Shown here: one piece after another, positions 31,816 through 40,673 of the stretch
How the letters are laid out: each line of letters begins with the position of its first letter
Numbering within the stretch: position 1 is the first letter of the stretch
Source of the DNA: Stigmatella erecta
GTDB taxonomy: Bacteria; Myxococcota; Myxococcia; Myxococcales; Myxococcaceae
Reading direction: 5' to 3'
Assembly (NCBI RefSeq): GCF_900111745.1
Contig: NZ_FOIJ01000001.1
Location: forward strand, 62,001 to 126,000
DNA length: 64,000 bases
Program-made: the position numbers and the translations under genes
Notes under the pieces: generated by a model
Databases searched by the model: none
Told to the model about the DNA's origin: nothing
Seen by the model: only the letters and a program-made list of their open reading frames with translations

Positions 31816-33060
31816 ATGGACGTCTCGTCATTGCAGGGCCGCCGGGTAGTCGTGGGGGTAGGGGGTGGCATCGCGGCCTACAAGGCGTGCGAGCTGGTAC
31901 GGGAACTGGGACGGGCGGGCGCGCAGGTGCGGGTGGCCATGACAGCCGCGGCGCAGCAGTTCGTCACGCCGCTGACCTTCCAGGCACTCAGCGGGCATCC
32001 GGTGCTCACGGATTACTTCGATCCCTCCCAGGAGGGGAACTTCGGGCACCTGGATCTGGCGCGCTGGGCGGAGCTGTTCCTGGTGGTGCCCGCGACGGCG
32101 GACCTGCTGGCGAAGCTCCGCATGGGCATGGCCGGGGACGCGGTGACGACGTCCTTGCTGGCGTTCCGGGGGCCCGTGGTGGTGGCCCCCGCGATGAACG
32201 TGGCGATGTGGGACAACCGGCGGACGCAGGAGAACCTGGCGGAATTGCTCTCGGATCCGCGCTTCACGAGCGTCGGGCCGGGGGCGGGGCTGCTGGCCTG
32301 TGGGGACGTGGGCGAGGGGCGGCTGGCGCCGGTGCCGGACATCGTCCTGGCGGCGGCGGCGCGGTTCGGCAAAGGGCCCCTGGCGGGCCAGAAGGTGCTG
32401 CTGACGGCGGGGCCCACGCGCGAGTTCCTGGATCCGGTGCGGTTCATCTCCAACCCCTCGACGGGGAAGATGGGGCTGGCGCTCGCGGAGGCCGCGCGGA
32501 CGATGGGGGCCCAGGTGACGGTGGTGCTCGGCCCGGTGGGGGCGGTGGACCGGACCGGGCTGGAGGTGGTGGACGTGGTGAGCGCCGAGGAGATGGCGCG
32601 CGAGGTGCTCGCCCGGGTGCGGGAGGCCGACTGGTTCATTGCCTCCGCGGCGGTGAGCGACTGGCGGCCGGAGACGCGGGCGCCCCAGAAGGTGAAGAAG
32701 GGGGAGAAGCCCGAGGTGCTGACGTTGGTGCGCACGCCGGACGTGCTCGCGGAGGCCTCGCGGCTGGTGGCCGGCGGCCCCCGGCGGCCCGTGCTGGTGG
32801 GGTTCGCGGCGGAGACGGAGCGGGTGCTGGAACACGCCCGCGAAAAGTTGGAGCGGAAGGGGTTGGATGCCATCGTCGCCAACGATGTGACGGTGGCGGG
32901 GGCGGGCTTCGGGACGGAGACCAACCAGGTGTCGGTGCTGACGCGCGCGGGGACCCGGCAAGACCTGTCGGGCACCAAGCGGGACGTCGCCCGGAGCATC
33001 CTGGAGTTGCTCCTGTCCCTTGCTCCCGCTCCAGCCAGGCATGTGCCTCCGGGGCGCTGA
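31816..33060 (+). CDS. coaBC: Bifunctional phosphopantothenoylcysteine decarboxylase / phosphopantothenate-cysteine ligase
   Basis: 414 residues, normal length. The N-terminal CoaC flavoprotein half has GGIAAYKACELVREL, the APAMNVAMW signature and the Cys of LLACGDVGEGRLAP. The C-terminal CoaB half has LLTAGPTREFLDPVRFISNPSTGKMG and the ASAAVSDWRP segment. It makes 4'-phosphopantetheine for coenzyme A, also the source of the arms on the NRPS carrier domains in this genome. It is followed by a uracil-DNA glycosylase gene 49 bp downstream. Confidence 0.96.
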   Translation: MDVSSLQGRRVVVGVGGGIAAYKACELVRELGRAGAQVRVAMTAAAQQFVTPLTFQALSGHPVLTDYFDPSQEGNFGHLDLARWAELFLVVPATADLLAKLRMGMAGDAVTTSLLAFRGPVVVAPAMNVAMWDNRRTQENLAELLSDPRFTSVGPGAGLLACGDVGEGRLAPVPDIVLAAAARFGKGPLAGQKVLLTAGPTREFLDPVRFISNPSTGKMGLALAEAARTMGAQVTVVLGPVGAVDRTGLEVVDVVSAEEMAREVLARVREADWFIASAAVSDWRPETRAPQKVKKGEKPEVLTLVRTPDVLAEASRLVAGGPRRPVLVGFAAETERVLEHAREKLERKGLDAIVANDVTVAGAGFGTETNQVSVLTRAGTRQDLSGTKRDVARSILELLLSLAPAPARHVPPGR

Positions 33061-33109
33061 AGAGATGCATGAGGTTGGCAAGAAGGAAGCCTACCCATAG
33101 GATGGGATC

Positions 33110-34063
33110 GTGAACGAATCGCCTGAATCCCCGGAAACACTGGGTGAAGTCGTGGAGGAGTTGCGCCGCCACCTGCTCTGGCAGGAGGAGTCGGGCGGCC
33201 GTGCCCTGCTCGTGGACGCGGCGAAGCTGGCCGCCGAGCGCTCGGCCTCGCTGCGCTCCATGATGCCGCCCCGGGGGGCCGCGCCCGCGAAGGCGCCACC
33301 TCCCGAGCCAGCTCCGGCACCTCCGCCCGCCCCCAGGGCCGAGGTGCCCCGCGCTGCGGCCCCGGAGCGTCCGGCGGCCCCCGCCGCGCCTCCGGCCCGT
33401 GCGCCCCTGGCTGCCTCCGGCAATGGCCTGCTCCTCGACGTGCCCCAGAAGGCCCCTCCCTATCCGGGGGTGCTGCCGGGGGTGGTGGACGGTGAGCGCC
33501 CGACCCTGGACGAGATCCGCCGCGCGCTGGGCGACTGCCAGCGCTGCAAGCTGTGCACGGGGCGCAAGAACATCGTCTTCGGGGTGGGCAACCCGCGCGC
33601 GGACCTCGTCTTCGTGGGGGAGGGACCTGGGGAAAACGAGGATCTCAAGGGGATACCCTTCGTCGGCGCGGCGGGGGATCTGCTGACGAAGATGATCCAG
33701 GCCATGGGCTTCAGCCGGGACGAGGTCTACATCTGCAACGTGGTGAAGTGCCGGCCCCCGGGCAACCGCAACCCCGAGCCGGACGAGATCGCCGCCTGCG
33801 AGCCGTTCCTGCGCTCGCAGCTCCTGGCGATCCAGCCCAAGGTCATCGTGGCGCTGGGGAAGTTCGCCGCCCAGACGCTGCTCCGGGACTCCACGCCCAT
33901 CACCCGCCTGCGAGGCCAGTGGCGCGAGTACCAGGGCGTGCAGCTGATGCCCACCTTCCACCCGGCCTACCTGTTGCGCAGCCCCGCCGAGAAGCGCAAG
34001 GCGTGGGAGGACTTGCAGCAGGTGATGAAGATATTTGGTAAGCAAGGGGGAGCCCGGACCTGA
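33110..34063 (+). CDS. Family 4 uracil-DNA glycosylase with a Pro/Ala-rich N-terminal extension
   Basis: 317 residues, GTG start with AGGATG upstream. The core begins near residue 135. Four cysteines placed as 4Fe-4S ligands are Cys143, Cys146, Cys214 and Cys230; active-site motif 1 is GEGPGENED (170-178) and motif 2 THE-like region is [10 protein letters not shown] (283-292). It removes uracil from DNA. The first 130 residues, largely Ala/Pro repeats from about 52 to 105, are not part of the family and look like a flexible linker after a short helical head. It lies between coaBC and an esterase gene. Confidence 0.93.
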   Translation: MNESPESPETLGEVVEELRRHLLWQEESGGRALLVDAAKLAAERSASLRSMMPPRGAAPAKAPPPEPAPAPPPAPRAEVPRAAAPERPAAPAAPPARAPLAASGNGLLLDVPQKAPPYPGVLPGVVDGERPTLDEIRRALGDCQRCKLCTGRKNIVFGVGNPRADLVFVGEGPGENEDLKGIPFVGAAGDLLTKMIQAMGFSRDEVYICNVVKCRPPGNRNPEPDEIAACEPFLRSQLLAIQPKVIVALGKFAAQTLLRDSTPITRLRGQWREYQGVQLMPTFHPAYLLRSPAEKRKAWEDLQQVMKIFGKQGGART

Positions 34064-34087
34064 GCGCGGGCCTGAGAGGAACACCGG

Positions 34088-35095
34088 ATGAAGGGAGTGC
34101 TTGAGACGCGCGAGGTGCAGTCGCCCGCACTGGAGTCGAACCCCCTGGGGGACCCCGCCCGCCGCCGGCTGACGGTGTACCTGCCCCCGGGCTATGGCGA
34201 CGGAGATCAGCGCTACCCCAGCGTCTACTTCCTGCACGCCTTCTCCAACAGCGGCAGCTCGTGGACGAACACCGCTCCGTTCACCCCCAGCGTGCCGGAG
34301 CGGCTGGATGCGCTCATCACCTCCGGGCAGGTGCCCCCCGTCATCGGCGTGTTCCCGGATGGGTGGACCTCGCTCGGCGGCAGCCAGTGGATCAACAGCG
34401 ACGCCATCGGGCGCTACCGCGACTACCTGGTGAAGGACGTGCTGGGCTTCGTGGACCGCACCTACCGCACGCTGCCCAAGGCGGCCTCGCGGGCGGTGCT
34501 GGGGCACAGCTCGGGCGGCTACGGCGCGCTGGTGATGGGCCGCTACCACCCGGAGCTGTTCTCGCACCTGGGCAGCCACTCCGGCGACTGCTACTTCGAG
34601 TACTGCTACATGCCGGACCTGCCCAAGGCGGCCGGGGCGCTGCTCAAGATGGGCGGGCTGGAGGCCTGGCACCAGGACTTCAAGAAGCGCTCCCGCGAGA
34701 CGAAGCCGCGCGGCGAGGACTTCGCGGTCATCAACGTGCTGGCGATGGCGGCGGCGTACTCGCCGAAGAAGGGCGAGCCGCTCAACCTGGAGCTGCCGTT
34801 CGATCCGCAGACGGCCCGCCTGAAGCTGGAGGTGTGGAACCGCTGGCTGGTGCACGATCCGGTGCGCTTCGTGCCCAAGTTCCTGGACGCGTTCCGCAAG
34901 GTGAAGTCCGTGTTCCTCGACTGCGGCACGCGGGATGAGTTCAACCTGCGCTGGGGCACGCGCATCCTGGCCGAGGAGTTCAAGGCCAGCGGCGTGGAGC
35001 TGCGGCACGAGGAGTTCGAGGACGCCCACTCGGGCGTGTCCTACCGCTTCGAGAACTCGCTGGGCTTCCTCATTCCACGCATGGCGCGGGAGTAA
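34088..35095 (+). CDS. Putative esterase, alpha/beta hydrolase of the esterase D type
   Basis: 335 residues without a signal peptide, so cytoplasmic. The fold belongs to the esterase family that includes S-formylglutathione hydrolase: LTVYLPPGYG, YPSVYFLHAF (oxyanion region) and nucleophile Ser141 in GHSSGGYGA; Asp and His partners are likely within FLDCGTRDEFNL and FEDAHSGVSY. Substrate unknown. It starts 24 bp after the glycosylase gene and ends 6 bp before kdd, so it is in the same transcript as kdd. Confidence 0.85.
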   Translation: MKGVLETREVQSPALESNPLGDPARRRLTVYLPPGYGDGDQRYPSVYFLHAFSNSGSSWTNTAPFTPSVPERLDALITSGQVPPVIGVFPDGWTSLGGSQWINSDAIGRYRDYLVKDVLGFVDRTYRTLPKAASRAVLGHSSGGYGALVMGRYHPELFSHLGSHSGDCYFEYCYMPDLPKAAGALLKMGGLEAWHQDFKKRSRETKPRGEDFAVINVLAMAAAYSPKKGEPLNLELPFDPQTARLKLEVWNRWLVHDPVRFVPKFLDAFRKVKSVFLDCGTRDEFNLRWGTRILAEEFKASGVELRHEEFEDAHSGVSYRFENSLGFLIPRMARE

Positions 35096-35101
35096 CCGGG
35101 C

Positions 35102-36133
35102 ATGGGCATCGACCTGTATGGGCTGTCCCGCGTCGTGGGGGAGCAGGGCGTGCTGCCCCAGCGGGCGCGCCGGTTGGATGCGTCCCTGCCGTGCCGCGAG
35201 GCCGAGCTGCTCATCGAGGTGGAGAGCCTCAACATCGACGCCGCCTCCTTCAAGCAGATCAAGGAAGAGGTGGGGGGCAGCCCCGAGCGCATCGCCCAGC
35301 GCATCCAGGACATCGTCCGGGAGCGCGGCAAGATGCAGAACCCCGTCACCGGCTCGGGCGGCATGCTCATCGGCCGCGTGAAGGAGCTGGGGGCCCAGCA
35401 CCCGGCGCGGGGGACGCTGAAGGTGGGCGACCGCATCGCCACGCTGGTGAGCCTCACCCTCACGCCGCTCGTCATCGAGGAGATCCTCGCCGTGCATCCG
35501 GAGATTGACCGGGTGGACATCCGGGGCCATGCCCTGCTGTTCGCCTCGGGCATCTACGCGCGGCTGCCGGAGGACATGCCGGACACGCTGGCCCTGGCGG
35601 CGCTGGACGTGTGCGGCGCGCCCGCGCTGGTGGCCCGCCACGTCCGGCCGGGCATGACGGTGGCCGTGCTGGGCGCGGGCAAGAGCGGGGCACTGTGTCT
35701 GGCTCAGGCGCGGCGAGGGCTCCAGGGCAAGGGCCAGCTGCTCGCGCTCGACATCTCCGAGAAGGCTCTGGCGGCGCTGTCCGGCATCGGCCTGTGTGAC
35801 GAGGCGCTCAAGGTGGATGCCACCCAGGGCGTGGACGTGATGGCGGCGGTGCACCGGGCCACGGGCGGCACGCTGTGCGATCTCGTCGTCAACTGCGCCT
35901 CGGTGGGCAACACGGAGATGGCGTCCATCCTGTCCGTGAAGGACGGGGGCACCGTCATCTTCTTCTCCATGGCCACCAGCTTCACCTCCGCCGCCCTGGG
36001 CGCCGAGGGGGTGGGCAAGGACGTCACCATGCTGGTGGGCAACGGCTACGTGCCCGGCCACGCGGACTTGACGCTGGAGCTGCTCCGCGCCGAGCCCGCG
36101 CTGCGCAAGCTGTTCGAGACGCGCTACGTCTGA
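35102..36133 (+). CDS. kdd: L-erythro-3,5-diaminohexanoate dehydrogenase
   Basis: 343 residues. It has a Rossmann region with AVLGAGKSGALCLAQARR and the family segments VESLNIDAASFKQIKEE and VNCASVGNTEMAS. The enzyme oxidises 3,5-diaminohexanoate with NAD to 5-amino-3-oxohexanoate, the step between lysine 5,6-aminomutase and the cleavage enzyme Kce. All other genes for this branch lie 2.5 kb downstream (38.6-42.7 kb), which strongly supports the assignment. It overlaps the end of the convergent ankyrin gene by 10 bp. Confidence 0.92.
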   Translation: MGIDLYGLSRVVGEQGVLPQRARRLDASLPCREAELLIEVESLNIDAASFKQIKEEVGGSPERIAQRIQDIVRERGKMQNPVTGSGGMLIGRVKELGAQHPARGTLKVGDRIATLVSLTLTPLVIEEILAVHPEIDRVDIRGHALLFASGIYARLPEDMPDTLALAALDVCGAPALVARHVRPGMTVAVLGAGKSGALCLAQARRGLQGKGQLLALDISEKALAALSGIGLCDEALKVDATQGVDVMAAVHRATGGTLCDLVVNCASVGNTEMASILSVKDGGTVIFFSMATSFTSAALGAEGVGKDVTMLVGNGYVPGHADLTLELLRAEPALRKLFETRYV

Positions 36134-36744
36134 TTGCCCGGGGCCGCCGCCGCCGGCTCCGCCGAGGGGATGGGCGGCTCGACGGTCTGCGTGGCCGCCC
36201 AGTCCTGGGCGGAGCGCCCGCTGGCATCCTTCCGGTTACCCGAGGCGCCGTGCTGGCGGAGCGCGTCGGCCACCTCCTTGCGGCCGAAGAGGCTGGCGAA
36301 CATCAGCGCCGTCTGGCCCAGCCCATTGGACTGGTCCACCGCGCAGGGCTGCTGGAGGAGCAGGGTGACGATGTCCGCGTGCCCCTTGAAGGCCGCGCCC
36401 ATCAGCGCCGTGTTCCCGCGCGAGTCCCCCGCGCAGGCGTTCGCCCCCGAGGCCAGCAGCACCTTCACCGTGTCCAGGTGGCCGTGGTACGCCGCGAGGA
36501 TGAGCGGCGAGAAGCCCCGCTTGTCCTGCACTTCCACCGGCGTGCCGGCCTTCACGAGCCCCGCCACGAGCTCCGAGTCGCCTTCCCGGGCGGCGGCGAG
36601 CAGGTAGCGCTCCGCATCGCTCACGGCGAGCACGCGTCCCGGCGAGGGCCGCTCCCAGAGCAGCAGGTAGCCCGTCATCAACGCCATGCCCACGGCCATC
36701 ACCAGCGCCACCGCGCCGAGGAGCATCCTCACCTTGCGCATCAT
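36124..36744 (-). CDS. Ankyrin repeat protein, inner-membrane anchored, partner of the catalase
   Basis: 206 residues. An N-terminal hydrophobic segment (MLLGAVALVMAVGMALMTGYLLL) anchors or exports it. Residues about 48-180 hold four ankyrin repeats (for example GFSPLILAAYHGHLDTVKVLLASGA and NTALMGAAFKGHADIVTLLL, each given in part). The C-terminal tail is Pro/Ala-rich. Its position directly after a periplasmic catalase gene matches the katB-ankB arrangement of Pseudomonas, where AnkB supports catalase activity in the periplasm. That role is inferred from the arrangement. Confidence 0.88.
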   Translation of the reverse strand: MMRKVRMLLGAVALVMAVGMALMTGYLLLWERPSPGRVLAVSDAERYLLAAAREGDSELVAGLVKAGTPVEVQDKRGFSPLILAAYHGHLDTVKVLLASGANACAGDSRGNTALMGAAFKGHADIVTLLLQQPCAVDQSNGLGQTALMFASLFGRKEVADALRQHGASGNRKDASGRSAQDWAATQTVEPPIPSAEPAAAAPGNQT

Positions 36745-36846
36745 CGTTTCACTCCAAGCCAGGACATCGAAGGGGGAAGGGGAAGCGGTAAGCCGGAGGG
36801 CCCCTCACCGGGGCCGCGGGGCGAAGCCCACCGGCGAAGGAGAGGA

Positions 36847-38376
36847 CTACCGGGCCGCCAGCGGGGCGATGGTGGCCTTGGCCTCGTCCAGGGAGACGCC
36901 CACGGCCTTGGCCAGACGCGTGCCGTACTCGGGGTTGGCGCTGAAGAAGAAGCCCACCATGCGCGCCTTCACCACCGGGCTGCTGACCTGGTTGAGGTCC
37001 CCGGCGAGGTTCTTCACCAGGCGCTCCTTCTCGGCGGCGGACAGCTTCGCGTAGAAGGCCCCCGCCTGGGAGAAGTTGTCCGTCTTGGTGATGGCCGCCT
37101 GCTGGCTCGTCCCGCTCAGCGGAAGCTGCGAGAACAGGTACGCGGGCTTGTCCTCGGTCTCCTTCGTGACGCTGGGCTCATAGTTGACGTCCGACTTCGT
37201 GTTGCCGGAGTTCATGCTGCCCGCCTGGCTGTTGTTGTTCACCGCCGCGCGCGCCTTGTTGACGGGCAGGGACTGGTAGTTGGCGCCCACGCGGTAGCGC
37301 TGGGTGTCCGCGTAGGAGAACAGGCGGCCCTGGAGCAGGCGGTCCTCGGAGGGCTCGATGCCCGGCGGCATCACCCCGGGGGAAAAAGCGGCCTGCTCGG
37401 TCTCCTCGAAGAAGTTGTCCGGCGTCCGGGTCAGCGTGAACTTGCCGAGCACCACGGAGGGCATCTGGTCCTCGGGCCACACCTTCGTCGCATCCAGCGG
37501 ATCGAACGGGAAGGCATCGAGGTTCTTCGGATCCAGCACCTGCGCGCTCAGCTCCCAGGCGGGGTGCTGCCCCTTGCCGATGGTGGTGTAGAGGTCCTGC
37601 GTGGCGTGCTGGAAGTCCTGGGCCTGGGTGCGCGCGGCCTCCTCGGCCGTGAGCGACTTCACGCCCTGGAGCGTCTTCCAGTTGAACTTGACGTAGCGCA
37701 CCTCGCCCTTGGCGTTGACGAACTTGAAGGCGTGCACGCCGTGGCCGTTCATCTGCCGGTAGCTCGCCGGGATGCCCAGGTCCGAGTAGAGCTGGGTCAG
37801 CATGTGCGTGGACTCGGGCTGGTGCGAGAAGAAGTCGAAGAAGCGGCTGGGCTCCTGCCGGTTGGTGATGGGCGAGGGCTTCAGCGAGTGCACCATGTCC
37901 GGGAACTTGATGGCGTCCCGGATGAAGAAGACCGGCAGGTTGTTGCCCACCAGGTCCCAGTTGCCCTCGTCCGTGTAGAACTTGAGCGCGAAGCCGCGCG
38001 GATCCCTCAGCGTCTCCGGCGAGCCCTGCGGGTGGATGACCGTGGAGAAGCGCACGAACATGGGCGTCTTCTTCCCCTTGGCGGAGAAGAGCGAGGCGCG
38101 CGTGAGCTGCGAGAAGTCCCCGGCGCTCTCGAAGGTGCCGTAGGCGCCCACCCCGCGGGCGTGCACGACGCGCTCGGGGATGCGCTCGCGGTCAAAGCGC
38201 GCGAGCTTCTCGATGAGGTGGAAGTCCTCCAGGAGGATGCCGCCCCGGGGGCCCGCCGTCTTCGAGCTCTGGTTGGTGCCCACCGGCGCGCCCGAGTCGG
38301 TGGTCAGCGGCGGCGGGTTCGCCAGGACCGCGCCGCCCAGAAGCAGCGCCGGGATGAACGAGAATGCGAACTTCAT
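36847..38376 (-). CDS. katB: Periplasmic heme catalase (clade with signal peptide, KatB-like)
   Basis: 509 residues. A signal peptide (MKFAFSFIPALLLGGAVLAN) points to export. Catalytic His72 lies in ERVVHARGVGAYG, the conserved Asn in LVGNNLPVFF (about 145), and the heme-ligand Tyr355 in GRLFSYADTQRYR. It removes hydrogen peroxide. It is a small-subunit monofunctional catalase in length. It is followed 102 bp later by the ankyrin gene and is divergent from kamD, with a 260-bp shared upstream region that contains inverted repeats. Confidence 0.94.
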   Translation of the reverse strand: MKFAFSFIPALLLGGAVLANPPPLTTDSGAPVGTNQSSKTAGPRGGILLEDFHLIEKLARFDRERIPERVVHARGVGAYGTFESAGDFSQLTRASLFSAKGKKTPMFVRFSTVIHPQGSPETLRDPRGFALKFYTDEGNWDLVGNNLPVFFIRDAIKFPDMVHSLKPSPITNRQEPSRFFDFFSHQPESTHMLTQLYSDLGIPASYRQMNGHGVHAFKFVNAKGEVRYVKFNWKTLQGVKSLTAEEAARTQAQDFQHATQDLYTTIGKGQHPAWELSAQVLDPKNLDAFPFDPLDATKVWPEDQMPSVVLGKFTLTRTPDNFFEETEQAAFSPGVMPPGIEPSEDRLLQGRLFSYADTQRYRVGANYQSLPVNKARAAVNNNSQAGSMNSGNTKSDVNYEPSVTKETEDKPAYLFSQLPLSGTSQQAAITKTDNFSQAGAFYAKLSAAEKERLVKNLAGDLNQVSSPVVKARMVGFFFSANPEYGTRLAKAVGVSLDEAKATIAPLAAR

Positions 38377-38509
38377 GGTGACTCCAGGGGAAAGTTCAAA
38401 GGGGTGATGCCCGGGGCCTAGAGCAGAAGGTGTGCCGCGCCCCGAAGTCCCTCAAATCAAGGGTTTATGACGAGGGATGCCCTGAGTTGCACTGACAGCT
38501 CGGTGAATG

Positions 38510-38525
38510 CACCGATATTTCGGTG
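38510..38525. promoter_or_regulatory. Operator-like inverted repeat 1 in the katB/kamD divergent region
   Basis: CACCGATATTTCGGTG is a perfect 6-4-6 inverted repeat. It lies 112 bp upstream of kamD and 134 bp upstream of katB. Its right half also starts an overlapping 8-bp inverted repeat (CGATATTT at 38513-38520 with AAATATCG at 38538-38545). Confidence 0.55.
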
Positions 38526-38558
38526 AACGATGTCCCCAAATATCGCGGCCAGTGAGAG

Positions 38559-38574
38559 CACCGCGATTTCGGTG
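38559..38574. promoter_or_regulatory. Operator-like inverted repeat 2 in the katB/kamD divergent region
   Basis: CACCGCGATTTCGGTG matches repeat 1 in 14 of 16 positions and has one mismatched pair. The two centres are 49 bp apart. A half-site CTCGGTGAATG lies just before repeat 1. Two similar palindromes in one promoter region suggest a dimeric repressor or activator. Confidence 0.55.
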
Positions 38575-38636
38575 ACACCTTGGCTTTGACGCAAGAAGCC
38601 GAGCACTTTCGGCCATTTAGAGGCTAAGGTGCGTGC

Positions 38637-40193
38637 ATGCCGGGTCCGTTCATTCAAGACGAGCAGATCGCGCGAGCGCGCCAGCTCGCGGAGGAGATCG
38701 TCCATCCGATCTTCGAGCTCATCCGCCGCAACACCACGGTGTCCAACGAGCGCACCGTGTTGCGCTTCTTCGGGATTTCGGGCGCCGGGGCGGGCGGCGT
38801 TCCGCTGGCCAACCTCATGGTGGACAAGCTCAAGGACTCCGGGGTGCTCAACCGGGGCGCGGCCTATTGGTATGGCCGGGCGCTTCAGCTGGGCGCCAAG
38901 AGTCCGCTGGAGGCGGTCGAGCGGCTCACGGCGCTCCCCGCCGGCAAGCTGGGGCCTCTGTCGCCGGAGATGGAAGGGAACCTGCGCGCCGAGGTCCGCG
39001 CCGAGGCCCGCGCCGCGATGGACGAGCTGAAGTCCCGCTTCGCCCAGCGCGACGCGCTCCGGAAGCAGTTCCCCATGTCGGCTCCGCCGCACAAGTACGT
39101 CATCGTCGCCACCGGCAACATTTACGACGACGTGGACCAGGCGCGCGCGGCGGCCCAGGCGGGCGCGGACGTCATCGCCGTCATCCGCTCCACGGCCCAG
39201 TCGCTCCTGGACTACGTGCCCCACGGTGCCACCACCGAGGGCTACGGCGGCACCTACGCCACGCAGGAGAACTTCCGCATCATGCGGGAGGCGCTGGACG
39301 AGGAGAGCAAGAAGCTCAAGCGCTACATCCAGCTCACCAACTACTCCTCCGGCCTGTGCATGTCGGAGATCGCCTTCTGCGCGGCCACCGAGCGGCTCGA
39401 CATGCTGCTCAACGACGCGATGTACGGCATCCTCTTCCGCGACATCAACATGCGGCGGACGTTCATCGATCAGTACTTCAGCCGCCGCATCTGTGCCGTG
39501 GCCGGCATCATCATCAACACGGGCGAGGACAACTACATCACCACCGCGGACGCGTACGACGCGGCCCACACCGTCATCGCCAGCCAGTTCATCAACGAGT
39601 GCTTCGCCCGGCGCGCGGGGCTCAAGGACTGGCAGCTGGGCATCGGCCACTCGTACGAGATCGATCCATACCGCGAGGACACGCTGCTCCTGGAGCTGTC
39701 CCAGGCCATGCTGGTGCGCCGCTGTTTCCCGGATGCACCGCTCAAGTACATGCCGCCCACCAAGCACAAGGAGACGGACATCTTCTTCAGCCACGCGTAC
39801 GACGTGATGGCGGACCTGGTGGCCATCTGGACGCGGCAGGGCATCCAGCTCCTGGGGATGATGACCGAGGCCATGCACACGCCGCTCCTGGCGGACCGGT
39901 ACGTGGCGCTGAAGTCGGCGGCGTACATCCACCGCGCCGCGCGGGGCATCGACGAGGAGTTCACCGTGCGCGAGGACGGGAAGATCGCCAACCGCGCCCG
40001 GGAGGTGTTCGGCAAGGCCATGGAGCTGCTCGAGGAGTGCCGCAACGAGGGCATGGTGGCCGCCATCGGCAAGGGCCGCTTCGGCGACGTGAAGCGCGAG
40101 GAGACGGGCGGCAAGGGGTTGGACGGGGTGCTGGAGAAGTCACCGGACTATTTCAATCCATTCCTGGAGCTCCTGGAGGGGGCGACGTCATGA
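38637..40193 (+). CDS. kamD: Lysine 5,6-aminomutase, alpha (PLP- and substrate-binding) subunit
   Basis: 518 residues, the usual size. Conserved segments include RFFGISGAGAGGVPLANLMVD, ATGNIYDDVDQARAAA, YVPHGATTEGYGGTYAT and YIQLTNYSSGLCMSEIA (shown in part). With KamE it forms the adenosylcobalamin- and PLP-dependent mutase that moves the terminal amino group of D-lysine or beta-lysine to carbon 5. The ATG is preceded by AAGGTG. It heads a tight operon: the next gene overlaps its stop by 4 bp. The pathway is best known from anaerobic lysine fermenters, so finding it here in an aerobic-looking genome is noteworthy. Confidence 0.95.
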   Translation: MPGPFIQDEQIARARQLAEEIVHPIFELIRRNTTVSNERTVLRFFGISGAGAGGVPLANLMVDKLKDSGVLNRGAAYWYGRALQLGAKSPLEAVERLTALPAGKLGPLSPEMEGNLRAEVRAEARAAMDELKSRFAQRDALRKQFPMSAPPHKYVIVATGNIYDDVDQARAAAQAGADVIAVIRSTAQSLLDYVPHGATTEGYGGTYATQENFRIMREALDEESKKLKRYIQLTNYSSGLCMSEIAFCAATERLDMLLNDAMYGILFRDINMRRTFIDQYFSRRICAVAGIIINTGEDNYITTADAYDAAHTVIASQFINECFARRAGLKDWQLGIGHSYEIDPYREDTLLLELSQAMLVRRCFPDAPLKYMPPTKHKETDIFFSHAYDVMADLVAIWTRQGIQLLGMMTEAMHTPLLADRYVALKSAAYIHRAARGIDEEFTVREDGKIANRAREVFGKAMELLEECRNEGMVAAIGKGRFGDVKREETGGKGLDGVLEKSPDYFNPFLELLEGATS

Positions 40194-40669
40194 AGAACAT
40201 GCTGCTGATGGTGGGGCTGCTGGCCGCGGGCGTGAGCGGCGCGGCGGAGAAGCAGGTGAAGCACCAGGTGAAGTCGCTGTCGATCCAGGCGCCCGCGTCC
40301 TGGGAGCGCACCCAGGAGGAGGGGACGGAGAAGTTCAACGCCCCCACCGGAGGCACGTTCTTCCTGCTGGACGTGGGCCAGGTACAGACCGCGGGCATGA
40401 AGGCGGACGTATGCCTGGAGAAGATCCTCAAGGGCGTGGGCCCCGATGGCTGGAAGAAGCTCCAGGTGGCCTCCCAGCCGGCTGCCCGGCGCGTGAGCGT
40501 GGATGCCACCGAGGATGGCCAGGACAAGGTGGAGAGCATCCACTACGTCGGGTGCAACGGTAAGACGACCTGGTCCCTCATCTTCTCCATGAACCAGCTC
40601 AAGAAGGAGGAGCTGGAGCCGGTGGTGTCGAAGGTGGTCCAGAGCATCTCCTATACCCAGGGGAAGTAG
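40190..40669 (+). CDS. Small secreted protein encoded between kamD and kamE
   Basis: 159 residues, ATG overlapping the kamD stop (ATGA). A signal peptide (MKNMLLMVGLLAAGVSGAAE) is clear. The mature part is a beta-rich domain (LSIQAPASWERTQEEGTEKF, FFLLDVGQVQ, then VVSKVVQSIS near the end) that looks like the PsbP/MOG1-like or DUF1795 type fold that starts with a P-x-W segment; two cysteines (in DVCLEK and YVGCNG) could pair. No link to lysine catabolism is known to me. Its translational coupling to both aminomutase subunit genes makes it a true operon member. Confidence 0.8.
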   Translation: MKNMLLMVGLLAAGVSGAAEKQVKHQVKSLSIQAPASWERTQEEGTEKFNAPTGGTFFLLDVGQVQTAGMKADVCLEKILKGVGPDGWKKLQVASQPAARRVSVDATEDGQDKVESIHYVGCNGKTTWSLIFSMNQLKKEELEPVVSKVVQSISYTQGK

Positions 40670-40673
40670 TCCC

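Noticed and set aside
28596-31871. A 1,091-codon minus-strand open frame
   Set aside because: Antisense to the repeat protein gene, whose regular beta repeats and signal segment are real.
32636-36061. A 1,141-codon minus-strand open frame
   Set aside because: It crosses antisense to four genes (coaBC, glycosylase, esterase, kdd), each with conserved motifs.
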